Assembly (NCBI RefSeq): GCF_027947595.1
Contig: NZ_CP116257.1
Coordinates: forward strand, 3,720,001-3,784,000
Length of the DNA: 64,000 bases
Direction: 5' to 3'
Source of the DNA: Streptomyces lienomycini
GTDB lineage: Bacteria > Actinomycetota > Actinomycetes > Streptomycetales > Streptomycetaceae
Below the pieces are notes generated by a model. That model was not told the DNA's origin. It searched no databases and saw nothing but the letters and a program-made list of their open reading frames with translations. Positions 1-8,674 of this stretch are shown here, piece by piece. The position numbers were made by a program, and so were the translations under genes. The number at the start of each line of letters is the position of its first letter. Within the stretch, counting starts at the first letter, position 1.

Positions 1-36
1 ACTTCCCATCAGCGTCTGACCTTGGAAGCTCCCCTC

Positions 37-62
37 GGCCGGCTCCCGAGGGGGAGCCGGCC
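37..62. terminator. GC-rich stem-loop, probable terminator
   Basis: Positions 37-47 (GGCCGGCTCCC) and 52-62 (GGGAGCCGGCC) form a perfect 11-bp stem with a 4-base loop. It lies 53 bases beyond the stop codon of the leftward hydrolase gene, where an intrinsic terminator would be expected; no U-tract follows, which is common in Streptomyces. The bases before it hold no gene I can support. Confidence 0.65.
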
Positions 63-114
63 GCTGAGCGTGCGGTGTCACCGCGGCGCGGTCGGCGCCG
101 AACTGCCGGCGGGG

Positions 115-1002
115 CTACGCCGGGCGCCGCCGCTGGGCCCCGACCCGTGCGAGGAAGTCACGGATGTGTCCGGTGATCTCCTCCAGGTGGCTCTCCAGGG
201 CGAAGTGCCCGGTGTCGAGGAGGTGGATCTCGGCGCCCGGCAGGTCGCGCCGGAACGCGTGGGCGCCCTCGGGGCCGAAGATCTCGTCGTTCGCTCCCCA
301 GACGGCCAGCAGCGGCACCTGGCTGTCGCGGAAGTACTGCTGGAGCCGGGGGTAGAGGGTGACGTTGGTCGGGTAGTCGCGGAACAGCGTGAGCTGGACG
401 GCGTCGTTGCCCGGACGGTCGAGCAGGGCCTGGTCGAGAGCCCAGGTGTCGGGGCTGACGAGGCTCTGGTCCACGACCCCGTTCAGGTACTGCCAGCGGA
501 CCATCCCGGGGGACAGCGCCGCCCGTGCGAAGGCCTCCGTCTCGGGGGTCGGGTCGTCGGTGTAGGCGAACAGCCCGTCCCAGAAGTCCTTGACGAAGCC
601 CTCGGTGTAAGCGTTGCCGTTCTGCGTGATGATCGCGGTGATGCGGTGCGGGGTCCGGGTGGCGATCCGCCAGGCCACCGGCGCCCCGTAGTCCTGCACG
701 TACACCGCGAACCGGTCGGCGCCGAGCTGGTCCAGGAGGCCGACGGTCACGTCCGTCAGGGCGTCGAAGCCGTAGTCGAACTCGTCGACCGAGGGCATGG
801 CCGAGTGCCCGAAGCCGATCATGTCGGGTGCGATCACGTGGTAGCTGTCCGCGAGCTTCGGGACCAGGTCGCGGAACATGTGGCTGCTCGTCGGGAAGCC
901 GTGCAACAGCACCACGGCGGGCGCCTGCGGGTCTCCGGCCTCCCGGTAGAAGACGTCCAGGCCGTTGACGGTGGCGGTCCGATGATGGACGACGACGCTC
1001 AT
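115..1002 (-). CDS. alpha/beta hydrolase, haloalkane dehalogenase/epoxide hydrolase type
   Basis: A 295-residue cytosolic alpha/beta-fold hydrolase. The HGFP oxyanion motif is at residues 34-37. The nucleophile elbow reads VQDYGAPV, making Asp104 the nucleophile rather than Ser, as in haloalkane dehalogenases and soluble epoxide hydrolases. Asp239 (WGAND) and His266 (TGHF) complete a plausible triad. The motif separates it from the serine esterases elsewhere in the window, but the substrate cannot be read from sequence. It starts with ATG, is transcribed away from the CGNR regulator gene at 1138, and shares a repeat-filled intergenic region with it, so control by that regulator is a reasonable inference. 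Confidence 0.85.
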   Translation of the reverse strand: MSVVVHHRTATVNGLDVFYREAGDPQAPAVVLLHGFPTSSHMFRDLVPKLADSYHVIAPDMIGFGHSAMPSVDEFDYGFDALTDVTVGLLDQLGADRFAVYVQDYGAPVAWRIATRTPHRITAIITQNGNAYTEGFVKDFWDGLFAYTDDPTPETEAFARAALSPGMVRWQYLNGVVDQSLVSPDTWALDQALLDRPGNDAVQLTLFRDYPTNVTLYPRLQQYFRDSQVPLLAVWGANDEIFGPEGAHAFRRDLPGAEIHLLDTGHFALESHLEEITGHIRDFLARVGAQRRRPA

Positions 1003-1003
1003 G

Positions 1004-1111
1004 GTAACCCCTTAGGTATCCTTTGGTGGTTAGGTTGAGTTCAGCACGCTCCGGGTAACCTGTCAAGTGCGCTTTGATGGTTAGGTGAGGGTGTGGTGCG
1101 CTCCTGTAACC
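1004..1111. repeat. imperfect 51-bp direct repeat in a divergent promoter region
   Basis: GTAACC occurs at 1004-1009, 1055-1060 and 1106-1111, exactly 51 bp apart. Within the first two units the block TTTGRTGGTTAGGT recurs at 1022-1035 and 1073-1086 (13 of 14 bases identical), and CGCTCC precedes the next GTAACC in both. The spacing is close to five helical turns, which suggests phased binding sites for a regulator, possibly the adjacent CGNR protein. The role is inferred. Confidence 0.6.
1038..1066 (-). promoter_or_regulatory. candidate promoter of the 115-1002 hydrolase
   Basis: On the minus strand a perfect TTGACA (1066-1061) is followed after 17 bases by TGAACT (1043-1038), a weak -10. 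Transcription would begin near 1031, leaving a leader of about 28 bases. One GTAACC box lies in the spacer and one in the leader. Confidence 0.45.
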
Positions 1112-1137
1112 TTCCAATGCCGATGCATCGGTGAGGA

Positions 1138-1656
1138 GTGGATGTGGTGACCGACCGGGCCGAGGAGGATCTCCTCCTGGAGCTGCTCAACACGACCCCG
1201 GTCGTGCAGGGCGCGGTGAGCGATGCCCTGGGCACGCCTGACGGAGCCCGCGCATGGGTACGCCGACACGGCGGAGCGGGGTCCGACGAGGAGGTCGCCT
1301 TCCTGGTCGCCGTGCGCGACGCCGTGCAGGACGTCGTCTGGGGGCGGCGCGGCCCCGACTGCCTGGACGCGTTCCTTCGGGGCGTGAGCAGCGTGCCCGC
1401 CGTCCGGAACGGCAGGCTGGAGTGGGACCTTCGGGCGCCCGAGGCCCATCACCTGGCGGTGCGACTGGTGTTGACCTGGGCACGCCTCGAAGAGACCAGG
1501 CCGGGACGGCTCAAGCCGTGCGGCAACCCGGAGTGCCGGCGCTTCCTGCTGGACCGGAGCAAGCCCAACAGCGCCCGTTGGTGCTCCATGGCCGAGTGCG
1601 GGAACCGCATGAAGGCCCGACGCCACTACCAGCGCGTCAAGGGTTCTCAGGGGTAG
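1138..1656 (+). CDS. CGNR zinc-finger (ABATE-type) regulator
   Basis: A 172-residue protein with the layout of the ABATE/CGNR family: an N-terminal helical region and a C-terminal zinc finger whose ligands are Cys128, Cys133, Cys149 and Cys154, the last within the family signature CGNR (154-157). Members are presumed DNA-binding stress or drug-response regulators, often beside the enzyme they control. It starts with GTG after GAGGA-like bases. It is divergent from the hydrolase at 115-1002 across a 51-bp-periodic repeat, so that gene is its likeliest target. It ends 16 bases before the convergent siderophore-interacting protein gene. Confidence 0.85.
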   Translation: MDVVTDRAEEDLLLELLNTTPVVQGAVSDALGTPDGARAWVRRHGGAGSDEEVAFLVAVRDAVQDVVWGRRGPDCLDAFLRGVSSVPAVRNGRLEWDLRAPEAHHLAVRLVLTWARLEETRPGRLKPCGNPECRRFLLDRSKPNSARWCSMAECGNRMKARRHYQRVKGSQG

Positions 1657-1672
1657 GGGAGACGGCCCGGGG

Positions 1673-2491
1673 TCAGGCCGCCGCCATCGCCTCGTGCTTC
1701 CAGAACCCGGAGAAGGTGATGCGGTCCTTCGGCAGGCCCAGGCGGTGCAGGTGTCTGCGCCCCTCGGTGGCCAGGGTCGACTCGCCGACCACGAAGGCGT
1801 ATCCCAGCGCGTCGGCGCGGGTGAGTCGGCGGAGTTCGCGGAGCGCGGCGGCCCCGGGGACCGGGGTACCCTCGCGTCGCACGACCCAGGAGACGGTCAT
1901 CCCGGCCGGCGCGTCCAGCTCGCGGCGATCGTCGTCGGTGGGGATCTCCTGGATGAGCCGCCCCACGGTGCCCTCGGGCAGCGAGCGCAGGATGCTCGCG
2001 GTGGCGGGCAGTCCGGTCTCGTCGGCCACGACGATGACCTCGGAGGCGTCGGGCGGGCAGTCGAAGAGGACGCCCTGGTCGAGCAGGGCCAGCGCGTCCC
2101 CGGGCTTCGCGGCGCAGGCCCAGATGGCGGCCCTGCCCTCGATCTCGCCGGTGGGCCCCCGGTGGACGACGAAGTCGATGTCCAGTTCGGCCGTTCGCCG
2201 GCGGTAGTCGGCCACGGAGTAGTTGGCGCAGTGCGGGCGCTCGTCCTCCGGGATCGCCAGGTACGGCTGCCACCACTGGGAGCCGGTGAACTCCGGGAGG
2301 CGGAGGTCGCGTTGGTGGGGGAGCTGGAGGAACAGACGGAACCAGTGGTCGTACCGCAGCCACGGGAATGCGCCGAGTGCCGGTCCGGTCACCGTGACAC
2401 GCTGCATGGACGGGGAGACCCGCTCGGTCCGCAGGACGCGGGCGCGGAACATCTCGGGGTGCTGCGGCGTGAGCCGACGAACCTTCGCCAT
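1673..2491 (-). CDS. siderophore-interacting protein (ferric-siderophore reductase, ViuB family)
   Basis: A 272-residue FAD/NAD(P)H-dependent reductase of the SIP family, which frees iron from imported ferric siderophores in the cytoplasm. The N-terminal half (about 1-130) is the FAD-binding barrel with the R-x-Y-[ST] type segment ANYSVADYR; the C-terminal half (about 135-272) is the NAD-binding domain and contains VVADETGLPA and FWKHE, both usual in this family. It lies 15 bases after the GH3 gene on the same strand, but an iron box directly before its ATG indicates its own iron-controlled promoter rather than membership of the sugar operon. Confidence 0.9.
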   Translation of the reverse strand: MAKVRRLTPQHPEMFRARVLRTERVSPSMQRVTVTGPALGAFPWLRYDHWFRLFLQLPHQRDLRLPEFTGSQWWQPYLAIPEDERPHCANYSVADYRRRTAELDIDFVVHRGPTGEIEGRAAIWACAAKPGDALALLDQGVLFDCPPDASEVIVVADETGLPATASILRSLPEGTVGRLIQEIPTDDDRRELDAPAGMTVSWVVRREGTPVPGAAALRELRRLTRADALGYAFVVGESTLATEGRRHLHRLGLPKDRITFSGFWKHEAMAAA

Positions 2492-2510
2492 GTAGGCAAG
2501 GCTAGCCTAA
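2492..2510 (-). promoter_or_regulatory. iron box (DmdR/IdeR-type operator)
   Basis: GTAGGCAAGGCTAGCCTAA matches the actinobacterial iron-box consensus TTAGGTTAGGCTAACCTAA at 15 of 19 positions by my count. It abuts the ATG of the siderophore-interacting protein and overlaps the stop codon of the upstream GH3 gene. DmdR-Fe(II) binding here would repress the reductase when iron is plentiful. Confidence 0.75.
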
Positions 2511-4795
2511 GTTACGTTCGATTCCGAGTCCGTGATCTCCAGGCGTGCCCCCCGGGTCCGGTCGGAGGCGGGACCCGTCTCCAGCTCGACCACCCCCGGT
2601 TCCACGACGGGGCCAAGGTCGCGCCCCACCGAAGCCAGCGTGTCCGCGCCGACCTCGAAGAGGGCGTCGGCCTCGGCGCCGGGCGCGATGCTCAGACGGA
2701 CGAATCCCCGCAGCTCACGCACGCGCGGCCAGGCCGTACCTCCGGACAGGCGGCGGACATAGAGCTGGACCGTCTCCTCGGCCCGGCGGGAGCCGGTGTT
2801 GCGGACCGTGACCCGGCACAGCAGACGCGGGGCGCGCACGTCGACCCGGGAGCGCGACAGACGCGGCGCCCCGTACTCGACGCTCGTGTACGACAGGCCG
2901 TGCCCGAAGGCGTGGAGCGGTCCGGCGCTCTGGTCGACGTACCCGCGGTAGCGGTGGTCCTTGCCGTTGTAGTAGACGGGGAGTTGGGCGGCCGAGCGGG
3001 GCACGGACACGGGGAGCCGGCCGCGGGGTTCGGCGTCGCCGAACAGCACCTCGGCCACGGCCCGCCCGCCGAGCGGCCCCGGGTACCAGGCGCTGAGCAC
3101 CGCCGAAGCGGGCGCGTCCACCTCGTGCAGGGCATGCGGGCGGCCCTGGACCAGCACCACCACGACCGGGGTTCCGGTCGCCGACACCGCGGCCAGCAGG
3201 GCGCGTTGCGCGGGCGGCAGCGCCAGGTCCGCCAGGTCGACCCCTTCCCCGCAGGTCATGCCGGACGGGGGCCCCGACCCGGTGACGGCGGCCCCGTTCG
3301 CGTCGAAGACCGTGTCCGGGGAGCGGGCGCTCGACCCGCCCAGCACGAGCACGGCCACGTCGGAGCCGGCCGCCAGCGCGACGGCCGCCGGGACGTCCGA
3401 CACGTCGTCACCCGCCAGGTCGCACCCCCGGCCGTGCACGACCTCGGTGCCGGGCGCGACCGCCGCACGGACGCCCGCCAGGACCGTGATCCCGCCACCG
3501 GGCCGCTGCGGCGCCGTGTAGTCGCCGATCTGCTGCGCCAGGGAGTCGGCGTTGGGTCCGAGGACCGCGATCCGCCGCACCGAGCGGGACAGGGGCAGCA
3601 CCCCGCCCTCGTGGGAGAGCAGCGTCACCGAGGCGCGGGCGATGCGCTCGCCCAGCTCGACGGGGTCCGGGAGGCCGCCCCCCTGGGGCGCGGCCGGGGG
3701 CAGGGGCTGTTCGAACAGGCCGAGGCGGAACTTCAGCGTGAGGACCCGCGCCACCGCGGCGTCCAGTGCCGCCCCGGACACCAGGCCGCGTTCCACCGCC
3801 TCGCCCAGCCGCGTGAAGGAGTCGTCCCAGAGGCTCAGATCGCAGCCCGCGTCCAGGGCCAGGGCCCCGGCCGACACGGGGTCCCCGGTCAACCGCACCA
3901 GCCGGTCCACCGCCGTGCCGTCCGCCATGACCACGCCCTCGAACCCCCACTCCGTACGGAGCAGGTCGGTCAGCAGATACCGGTTGGCGACGCACGGCAG
4001 GCCGTCGAACTCGTTGTAGGCGGCCATCACCCCGGCCGCGCCCGCCGCCACCCCGGCCCGGGCCGCCGCCAGATGCACCTCGTGCAGTTCGCGCGGCCCC
4101 AGCTCCGTCGCCGCGCTGTTGCGGCCGCCGATCGTGGCGCCCTGCCCGGCGAAGTGCTTGAGGACCACGGCCACCCCGGCCCGCCGCGCGCCCTCGACCA
4201 GCGCCTCGGTCATCCGCGCCGCGAGGTACGGGTCCTCGGCGAAGCACTCCTCGCTGCGGCCCCAGCGTGGATCGCGCACCAGGTCGAGGGCCGACACCAG
4301 GGCGATGTGCGCGCCCCGTGCCCGCAGTTCGGCGGCCGCCCCGGCCACCGCGTCGGCGTACAGATCCGGGTCCCAGGTGGCCCCGACCGCGAGGTTCACC
4401 GGGAGCACCGTGCCGTCCAGCGCCTGGTGGCCGTGCGGCATCTCCTCGACCAGCAGCACGGGTATGCCGAGGCGGGTGTTCTCCGTGACGTACCGCTGCA
4501 CGGCCGCCGCCGTCCGCGCCCCGTCCGTCGCGTCGAGGCCGTCCGCGAAGCCCACACCGGACCAGGCGTCGGCGCGCTGCAGCCCGTACAGCGCGCCCAT
4601 GCCGTCGAAGGCGGCGACCTCCGCGCGGAAGGCGTCCGTGAGGCGGTGACCGTCCCCGGCGCGCTCGTAGGCGTCCCAGCCGTACAGGCGCTGGTTGAGC
4701 TGACCGACCTTCTCCGCGAGGGTCATGCGGCCCAGCAGGTCACGGACGCGGTCCGGCACCGGCGCGGCCGGATCGCGGTAGCGCGGGAGGGTCAT
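2507..4795 (-). CDS. glycoside hydrolase family 3 beta-glucosidase-like enzyme
   Basis: A 762-residue GH3 enzyme with no signal peptide, so intracellular. The (beta/alpha)8 domain (about 1-360) holds RDPRWGRSEE (174-183), KHF (213-215) and the nucleophile region GFEGVVMADG (Asp292). The alpha/beta sandwich (about 385-600) carries the likely acid/base Glu517 in CGEGVD, and a fibronectin-III-like domain ends the protein. The order matches BglX-type beta-glucosidases/xylosidases. Its ATG overlaps the stop of the GH5-like gene (ATGA), so the two are translationally coupled; an upstream in-frame extension was rejected on that basis. Context suggests it cleaves imported oligosaccharides; the linkage is not determinable. 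Confidence 0.92.
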   Translation of the reverse strand: MTLPRYRDPAAPVPDRVRDLLGRMTLAEKVGQLNQRLYGWDAYERAGDGHRLTDAFRAEVAAFDGMGALYGLQRADAWSGVGFADGLDATDGARTAAAVQRYVTENTRLGIPVLLVEEMPHGHQALDGTVLPVNLAVGATWDPDLYADAVAGAAAELRARGAHIALVSALDLVRDPRWGRSEECFAEDPYLAARMTEALVEGARRAGVAVVLKHFAGQGATIGGRNSAATELGPRELHEVHLAAARAGVAAGAAGVMAAYNEFDGLPCVANRYLLTDLLRTEWGFEGVVMADGTAVDRLVRLTGDPVSAGALALDAGCDLSLWDDSFTRLGEAVERGLVSGAALDAAVARVLTLKFRLGLFEQPLPPAAPQGGGLPDPVELGERIARASVTLLSHEGGVLPLSRSVRRIAVLGPNADSLAQQIGDYTAPQRPGGGITVLAGVRAAVAPGTEVVHGRGCDLAGDDVSDVPAAVALAAGSDVAVLVLGGSSARSPDTVFDANGAAVTGSGPPSGMTCGEGVDLADLALPPAQRALLAAVSATGTPVVVVLVQGRPHALHEVDAPASAVLSAWYPGPLGGRAVAEVLFGDAEPRGRLPVSVPRSAAQLPVYYNGKDHRYRGYVDQSAGPLHAFGHGLSYTSVEYGAPRLSRSRVDVRAPRLLCRVTVRNTGSRRAEETVQLYVRRLSGGTAWPRVRELRGFVRLSIAPGAEADALFEVGADTLASVGRDLGPVVEPGVVELETGPASDRTRGARLEITDSESNVT

Positions 4796-6726
4796 CGCAG
4801 CTCCAGCACCGCGACGCCGTACGCGTCGAGCGGCACGTCCTCGACCGGGGCGCCGTCCGCGAGGCCGTGCAGCGTCCCCTCGGCGGCCGGACGGACCACG
4901 AGCGGCTCGGGACTCTGGCTCACCAGCCACACGAAGCGGCGGCCGTCGGCGTGGACGAGGATGTCCGCCGAGACGTGTGGATCGGCGACCGTGACGGGCC
5001 GCCGCACGCCCGCCACCTGGGCCAGCGCGGCGTAGAGACGGTGTGTGACCTCGGGGTTGACGCGTGCCGTGCGGGCAGCCATGTGCTCCAGCGGATACGT
5101 GGCCAGGACGGTGCGGCCCACCCCGGTCTCGTTCACGATCAGGGCCGGGCGGCCGTGGGCGTCCACCGCGACGACCCGGCCCGCGCGCGGCACGACGGGC
5201 AGGTAGGCGCGGCTGTCCTCGTTCCCGGCGACCGGGAAGCGCAGCACCTCGCCGGCGCGCAGGTCGCCGAAGTCCTCGGTGAACGTCATCTCCAGCACGT
5301 CGTCCTCGATCGGCTCGGCGACGCCGTAGGACAGCTGCAACTCGACGCCGAAGAGCCCGTCGAGGTCGTCGAACCAGGGCCCCCGGGTGGCCGGGTGCTC
5401 GCCGGAGCAGAACGACAGGTACACGGTGGCGCCCTCGGCGGCCCGGCGGGCCAGCTCCCTGCGGGTACGGGTGGTGAGCTGCCGGGTGGCCGGGAGCAGG
5501 TACAGCGACGCCTCGCCGGGCAGCCCGTCGGCCTCGCGGGTGAGGGCCACCGGCAGGTCGGCGGCGCGCGCGGTGACGTAACCCTGGTGCAGGGACGTGA
5601 AGATGAGCGGCCGGTCGGCGGGACGGCTGTAGGGGTAGCCCCGTTCGAGGAAGGCGGGGACGACCAGGGCGGCGCCGGCGTCCGCCCGGGAGCAGCGCGG
5701 GAAGTCCACCGCCTTCAGCACCTCGGCGAACGCGGCCAGTTCACGCAGTGGCTGCTTCGGCGCACCGGTGGCGTCGGTGATGCCGAAGTGCATCTCGAAG
5801 GGATGGTGGTCGTAGGGGGCCTGGTCCCACAGGTCGTCGTAGTCGGTGTTGTTCCAGGCGAGCCAGCCGGTGGCACCGCCCAGCAGCGAGTTGTGCAGGG
5901 TCTGCCGGTAGAAGACGCCCGCGTTGGCGGCCGAGACGGTGTCGGTGGACAGCCCGAACTCCTCCAGCACGACGGGCTGTCCGGTCACCGAGGCCAGCTC
6001 GCACTCGAAGGCCGCACGGTAGTGCTGGCGCGGCCGGTCGGTGTCCGAGCGGTACACGTGCGGGCCGACGAAGTCGACGTACTCGGCCGTCTCCCGCAGC
6101 GAGAAGCCGTTGTCGCGGCCGGTCACCTCGATGCCCCACGCCCCGTCGCCCAGCGACACCGGCTGCCTCGCGCCCGTCGCCCGTACCGCGTTGCACATGG
6201 CCTGCGCCCACGCGGTCACCACGTCCGAGGACGGCGGGTCGACCTGGTAGATCCGCCCGTACCCGGGCATCTCGTTGGTGATCAGCCAACCCGTCACCGC
6301 CGGGTGGTCCTTGAAGCGGTCCGCCATGCGGGAGACGAACCACGCCTGCCGGCCGACCATCCACACGTCCTCGTACAGGTCGCGGCCGCCGCGCCAGACG
6401 GGGTCCCAGTTCTCGCCGGACATGTGGCCGACGATGAACGTCGGGATGGTCCCCATGCCCGTCTCCACGTGGGCGTCGAGGAAGTCCTCGAACCGCGCGC
6501 ACAGTTCCTCGTCGACGCGGTCCGGCTCCGGGTGGAAGTCCGGCCAGTAGAAGAAGGAACGGGTCGTGTTCAGGCCGTGGTCGGCGAGCACACGCAGTTC
6601 GTCGCGGACGGTCGCCGGGTCGTAGGTGCGCCACATCAGCGGGCCGCCGGTGCGGGACCAGAAGTTGGCGCCGAGCCAGGGCAGGACGTCGGGCTGGTGG
6701 GTGAGCTGGGTGCTGTGGCGTCGCAT
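4792..6726 (-). CDS. GH5/clan GH-A glycoside hydrolase (mannanase- or glucanase-like)
   Basis: A 644-residue protein without a signal peptide. Residues 1-340 form a clan GH-A barrel: the acid/base is Glu152 in WLITNE, the nucleophile Glu256 in VVLEEFG, and WLAWNNTDY lines the end of the barrel. Residues 345-644 resemble the glutamine-amidotransferase-like and beta-sandwich domains that follow the barrel in GH42-like and some GH5 proteins. The start has a good ribosome site (GAGAAGGA). It is the fifth gene of the leftward sugar operon, 66 bases after the LacI gene and overlapping the GH3 gene by 4 bases, so the two enzymes probably act in sequence on the same intracellular oligosaccharide. Confidence 0.85.
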   Translation of the reverse strand: MRRHSTQLTHQPDVLPWLGANFWSRTGGPLMWRTYDPATVRDELRVLADHGLNTTRSFFYWPDFHPEPDRVDEELCARFEDFLDAHVETGMGTIPTFIVGHMSGENWDPVWRGGRDLYEDVWMVGRQAWFVSRMADRFKDHPAVTGWLITNEMPGYGRIYQVDPPSSDVVTAWAQAMCNAVRATGARQPVSLGDGAWGIEVTGRDNGFSLRETAEYVDFVGPHVYRSDTDRPRQHYRAAFECELASVTGQPVVLEEFGLSTDTVSAANAGVFYRQTLHNSLLGGATGWLAWNNTDYDDLWDQAPYDHHPFEMHFGITDATGAPKQPLRELAAFAEVLKAVDFPRCSRADAGAALVVPAFLERGYPYSRPADRPLIFTSLHQGYVTARAADLPVALTREADGLPGEASLYLLPATRQLTTRTRRELARRAAEGATVYLSFCSGEHPATRGPWFDDLDGLFGVELQLSYGVAEPIEDDVLEMTFTEDFGDLRAGEVLRFPVAGNEDSRAYLPVVPRAGRVVAVDAHGRPALIVNETGVGRTVLATYPLEHMAARTARVNPEVTHRLYAALAQVAGVRRPVTVADPHVSADILVHADGRRFVWLVSQSPEPLVVRPAAEGTLHGLADGAPVEDVPLDAYGVAVLELR

Positions 6727-6792
6727 GGTCCTTCTCGGGTGGTGGGGGTGCGGAGGGTGCGTGGCCGCGACGGCGTGCCGCGTCCGGGCGGG

Positions 6793-7836
6793 TCAGGTGG
6801 GGGCGGGTCCCGTGGACTCGCGTACGACCAGGCGGGGTCGTTCGGCGAGGGCGGTCTCCTCGACCTTCTCGCCGCACAGGGCGAGCAGCATGCGCGCGGC
6901 GGCCGCGCCCACCCGCTGCACCTGCTGGTCGACCGTGGTCAGCCGGGGGTGGAGCCAGGACCCGAGCGGCAGGTTGTCGTAGCCGACGACGGACAGGTCC
7001 CCGGGGACGGTCAGTCCGGCGCGCTGCGCGGTGCCGATGCCGCAGACCGCCATCGAGTCGTTGGCGTACACGATCGCCGTGGGCCGGTCGGCGGCGCCGA
7101 GGAGCGCCTCGGTGGCGCCGACGGCGTGCCGCTCGCTGAAGTCGGTCGGCAGGACCGCGAACGGCCGCAGGCCCGCCTCGCGCAGGGCACCCTCGAAGGC
7201 CGCCCTGCGCACACGGGTGTGCTGGAGTTCGGGCGGCCCGCTGACGTACGCGACGCGCCGGTGGCCGAGGTCCAGCAGGTGCGCGACCGCCTCGGCGATG
7301 CCCGCGCCCTGGTCGCGCAGCCCGACGCGCGGGACGACGGCCCTGCCGTCGGGCGAACCGAGCAGCACCGCGGGCAGCCCGAGGCGGGCGAGCAGCGCGG
7401 GCCGGGCGTCGTCGTCGCGGGCGTCGGTGAGGACGGCGCCGTCCACCCGGCCCTCGGACGCGAGCCGCTCGTAGAGCGCGTTCTCCTCGCGGTGACCGCT
7501 GACCAGGTGCAGCAGCAGACCGTAGCCGCGCGGCGCCAACTCGCCCTCTATGCCGGTGATCAGCTCACTGAAGTGCGGGTCGGAGCCCAGGACGTCCGTG
7601 GGGCGCCGCACCACTAGGGCCAGACTGCGGGTGCGCGCGTTGCGCAGCGCCGCGGCGGAGGCGCTCGGCGACCAGCCCAGCTCCAGCGCGGCGTCCAGGA
7701 TCCGGCGGCGGGTCGCCTCGGAGAGCCGGCCCTTGTTGTTGAAGGCCTGCGACACGGCGGCCGTCGACACCCCGGCCGCCGCCGCGACCGCCTTGATCGT
7801 GGGCCGGCGCCCGGCCCGCTCGGTGGAGACGCTCAC
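6793..7836 (-). CDS. LacI-family transcriptional repressor
   Basis: A 347-residue LacI/GalR regulator. The N-terminal helix-turn-helix begins at PTIKAVAAAAGVSTAAVSQA and the hinge follows near residue 60; the rest is a periplasmic-binding-protein-like sugar sensor (about 65-345). Its GTG start overlaps the stop of the preceding permease gene (GTGA), so it is made from the operon it presumably controls. The perfect inverted repeat TTAACGATTGGTTAA at 11011-11025, just inside the transcribed leader of the operon, is the best candidate operator. The inducer is presumably the imported or cleaved oligosaccharide. Confidence 0.93.
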   Translation of the reverse strand: MSVSTERAGRRPTIKAVAAAAGVSTAAVSQAFNNKGRLSEATRRRILDAALELGWSPSASAAALRNARTRSLALVVRRPTDVLGSDPHFSELITGIEGELAPRGYGLLLHLVSGHREENALYERLASEGRVDGAVLTDARDDDARPALLARLGLPAVLLGSPDGRAVVPRVGLRDQGAGIAEAVAHLLDLGHRRVAYVSGPPELQHTRVRRAAFEGALREAGLRPFAVLPTDFSERHAVGATEALLGAADRPTAIVYANDSMAVCGIGTAQRAGLTVPGDLSVVGYDNLPLGSWLHPRLTTVDQQVQRVGAAAARMLLALCGEKVEETALAERPRLVVRESTGPAPT

Positions 7837-8660
7837 ATCTTCACCGCCCCGCTGACCAGGGCCTGCTGCATGCGCTTCTGGAGCAGCGTGTAGACGAGCC
7901 ACACCGGCACCAGCGTCAGCACCGTGCCCGCCGTCAGCACGCCGTAGTCCGTGCCGGTGATCGACTTCAGTGTGGGCAGGGCCACCTGGACGGTGCGCTG
8001 CGCCGGGTCCGGGCCGATGATGACCAGCGAGTACAGGTACTCGTTCCAGAAGGTCAGGAAGTTCAGCAGCAGCACCGTCGCGATGCCCGGCAGGCACATC
8101 GGCGTGTAGACGTGCCGCAGCACCGCGAACGTGGACGCCCCGTCCAGCCGGGCGGCCTCCTCCATCTCCGGCGGGATGGTGCGCATGAACTGCACCAGGA
8201 TCACCACCGACAGCGGCAACGCCGTGGCGGGCAGGAACAGCACCATGAAGATCCGGGTGTGGAACAGCCCGGTGGCCGCCGCGAGCAGGAAGGTGGGGAA
8301 GAGCGCCGCGAAGGTCGGGATCAGGAAACCCAAGGAGAAGACCTTCTCGACCACCCCCGCCAGCCGCCCGGTCGAACGCGCCAGCGCGAACGCGGCCGGG
8401 ATCGCCAGCAGCAGGGTGAGCGCCAGCGAGAACACCGTCACCAGCGCCGAGTTGACGACCGCGAGCCCGAGGTCGGCGCTCTCGAAGGCCGTGCGGAAGT
8501 TGCCGAACCCCAGGGAGGACGGCGGGGCGAAGGGGTGCGCGAAGATCTCGTCGTTCGACTTGAACGCCGACGCGAGGAAGTAGTACAGCGGGACGACGAG
8601 CAGCACCGCGTACGTCCACACCAGGATGTGGGCCGGGAGCCAGCGCTTGCCGAGCTTCAT
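7833..8660 (-). CDS. carbohydrate ABC transporter permease, MalG type
   Basis: A 275-residue inner-membrane permease with six predicted membrane segments. The EAA loop that docks the ATPase is EEAARLDGASTFAVLRHV (about 173-190). The N-terminal pattern (LVVPLYYFLASAFKSNDEI) is typical of MalG-like subunits of the CUT1 family. It pairs with the MalF-like subunit upstream (14-base gap) and overlaps the LacI gene by 4 bases. No ATPase gene is present; Streptomyces CUT1 systems usually share the multitasking ATPase MsiK encoded elsewhere. Confidence 0.93.
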   Translation of the reverse strand: MKLGKRWLPAHILVWTYAVLLVVPLYYFLASAFKSNDEIFAHPFAPPSSLGFGNFRTAFESADLGLAVVNSALVTVFSLALTLLLAIPAAFALARSTGRLAGVVEKVFSLGFLIPTFAALFPTFLLAAATGLFHTRIFMVLFLPATALPLSVVILVQFMRTIPPEMEEAARLDGASTFAVLRHVYTPMCLPGIATVLLLNFLTFWNEYLYSLVIIGPDPAQRTVQVALPTLKSITGTDYGVLTAGTVLTLVPVWLVYTLLQKRMQQALVSGAVKM

Positions 8661-8674
8661 CAGTGCTGCTCCGA

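Noticed and set aside
1694..5035. A very long plus-strand open frame opposite the siderophore reductase and GH3 genes
   Set aside because: It is antisense to two well-supported genes, is rich in Arg, Gly and Pro with no domain, and arises from GC bias at third codon positions.
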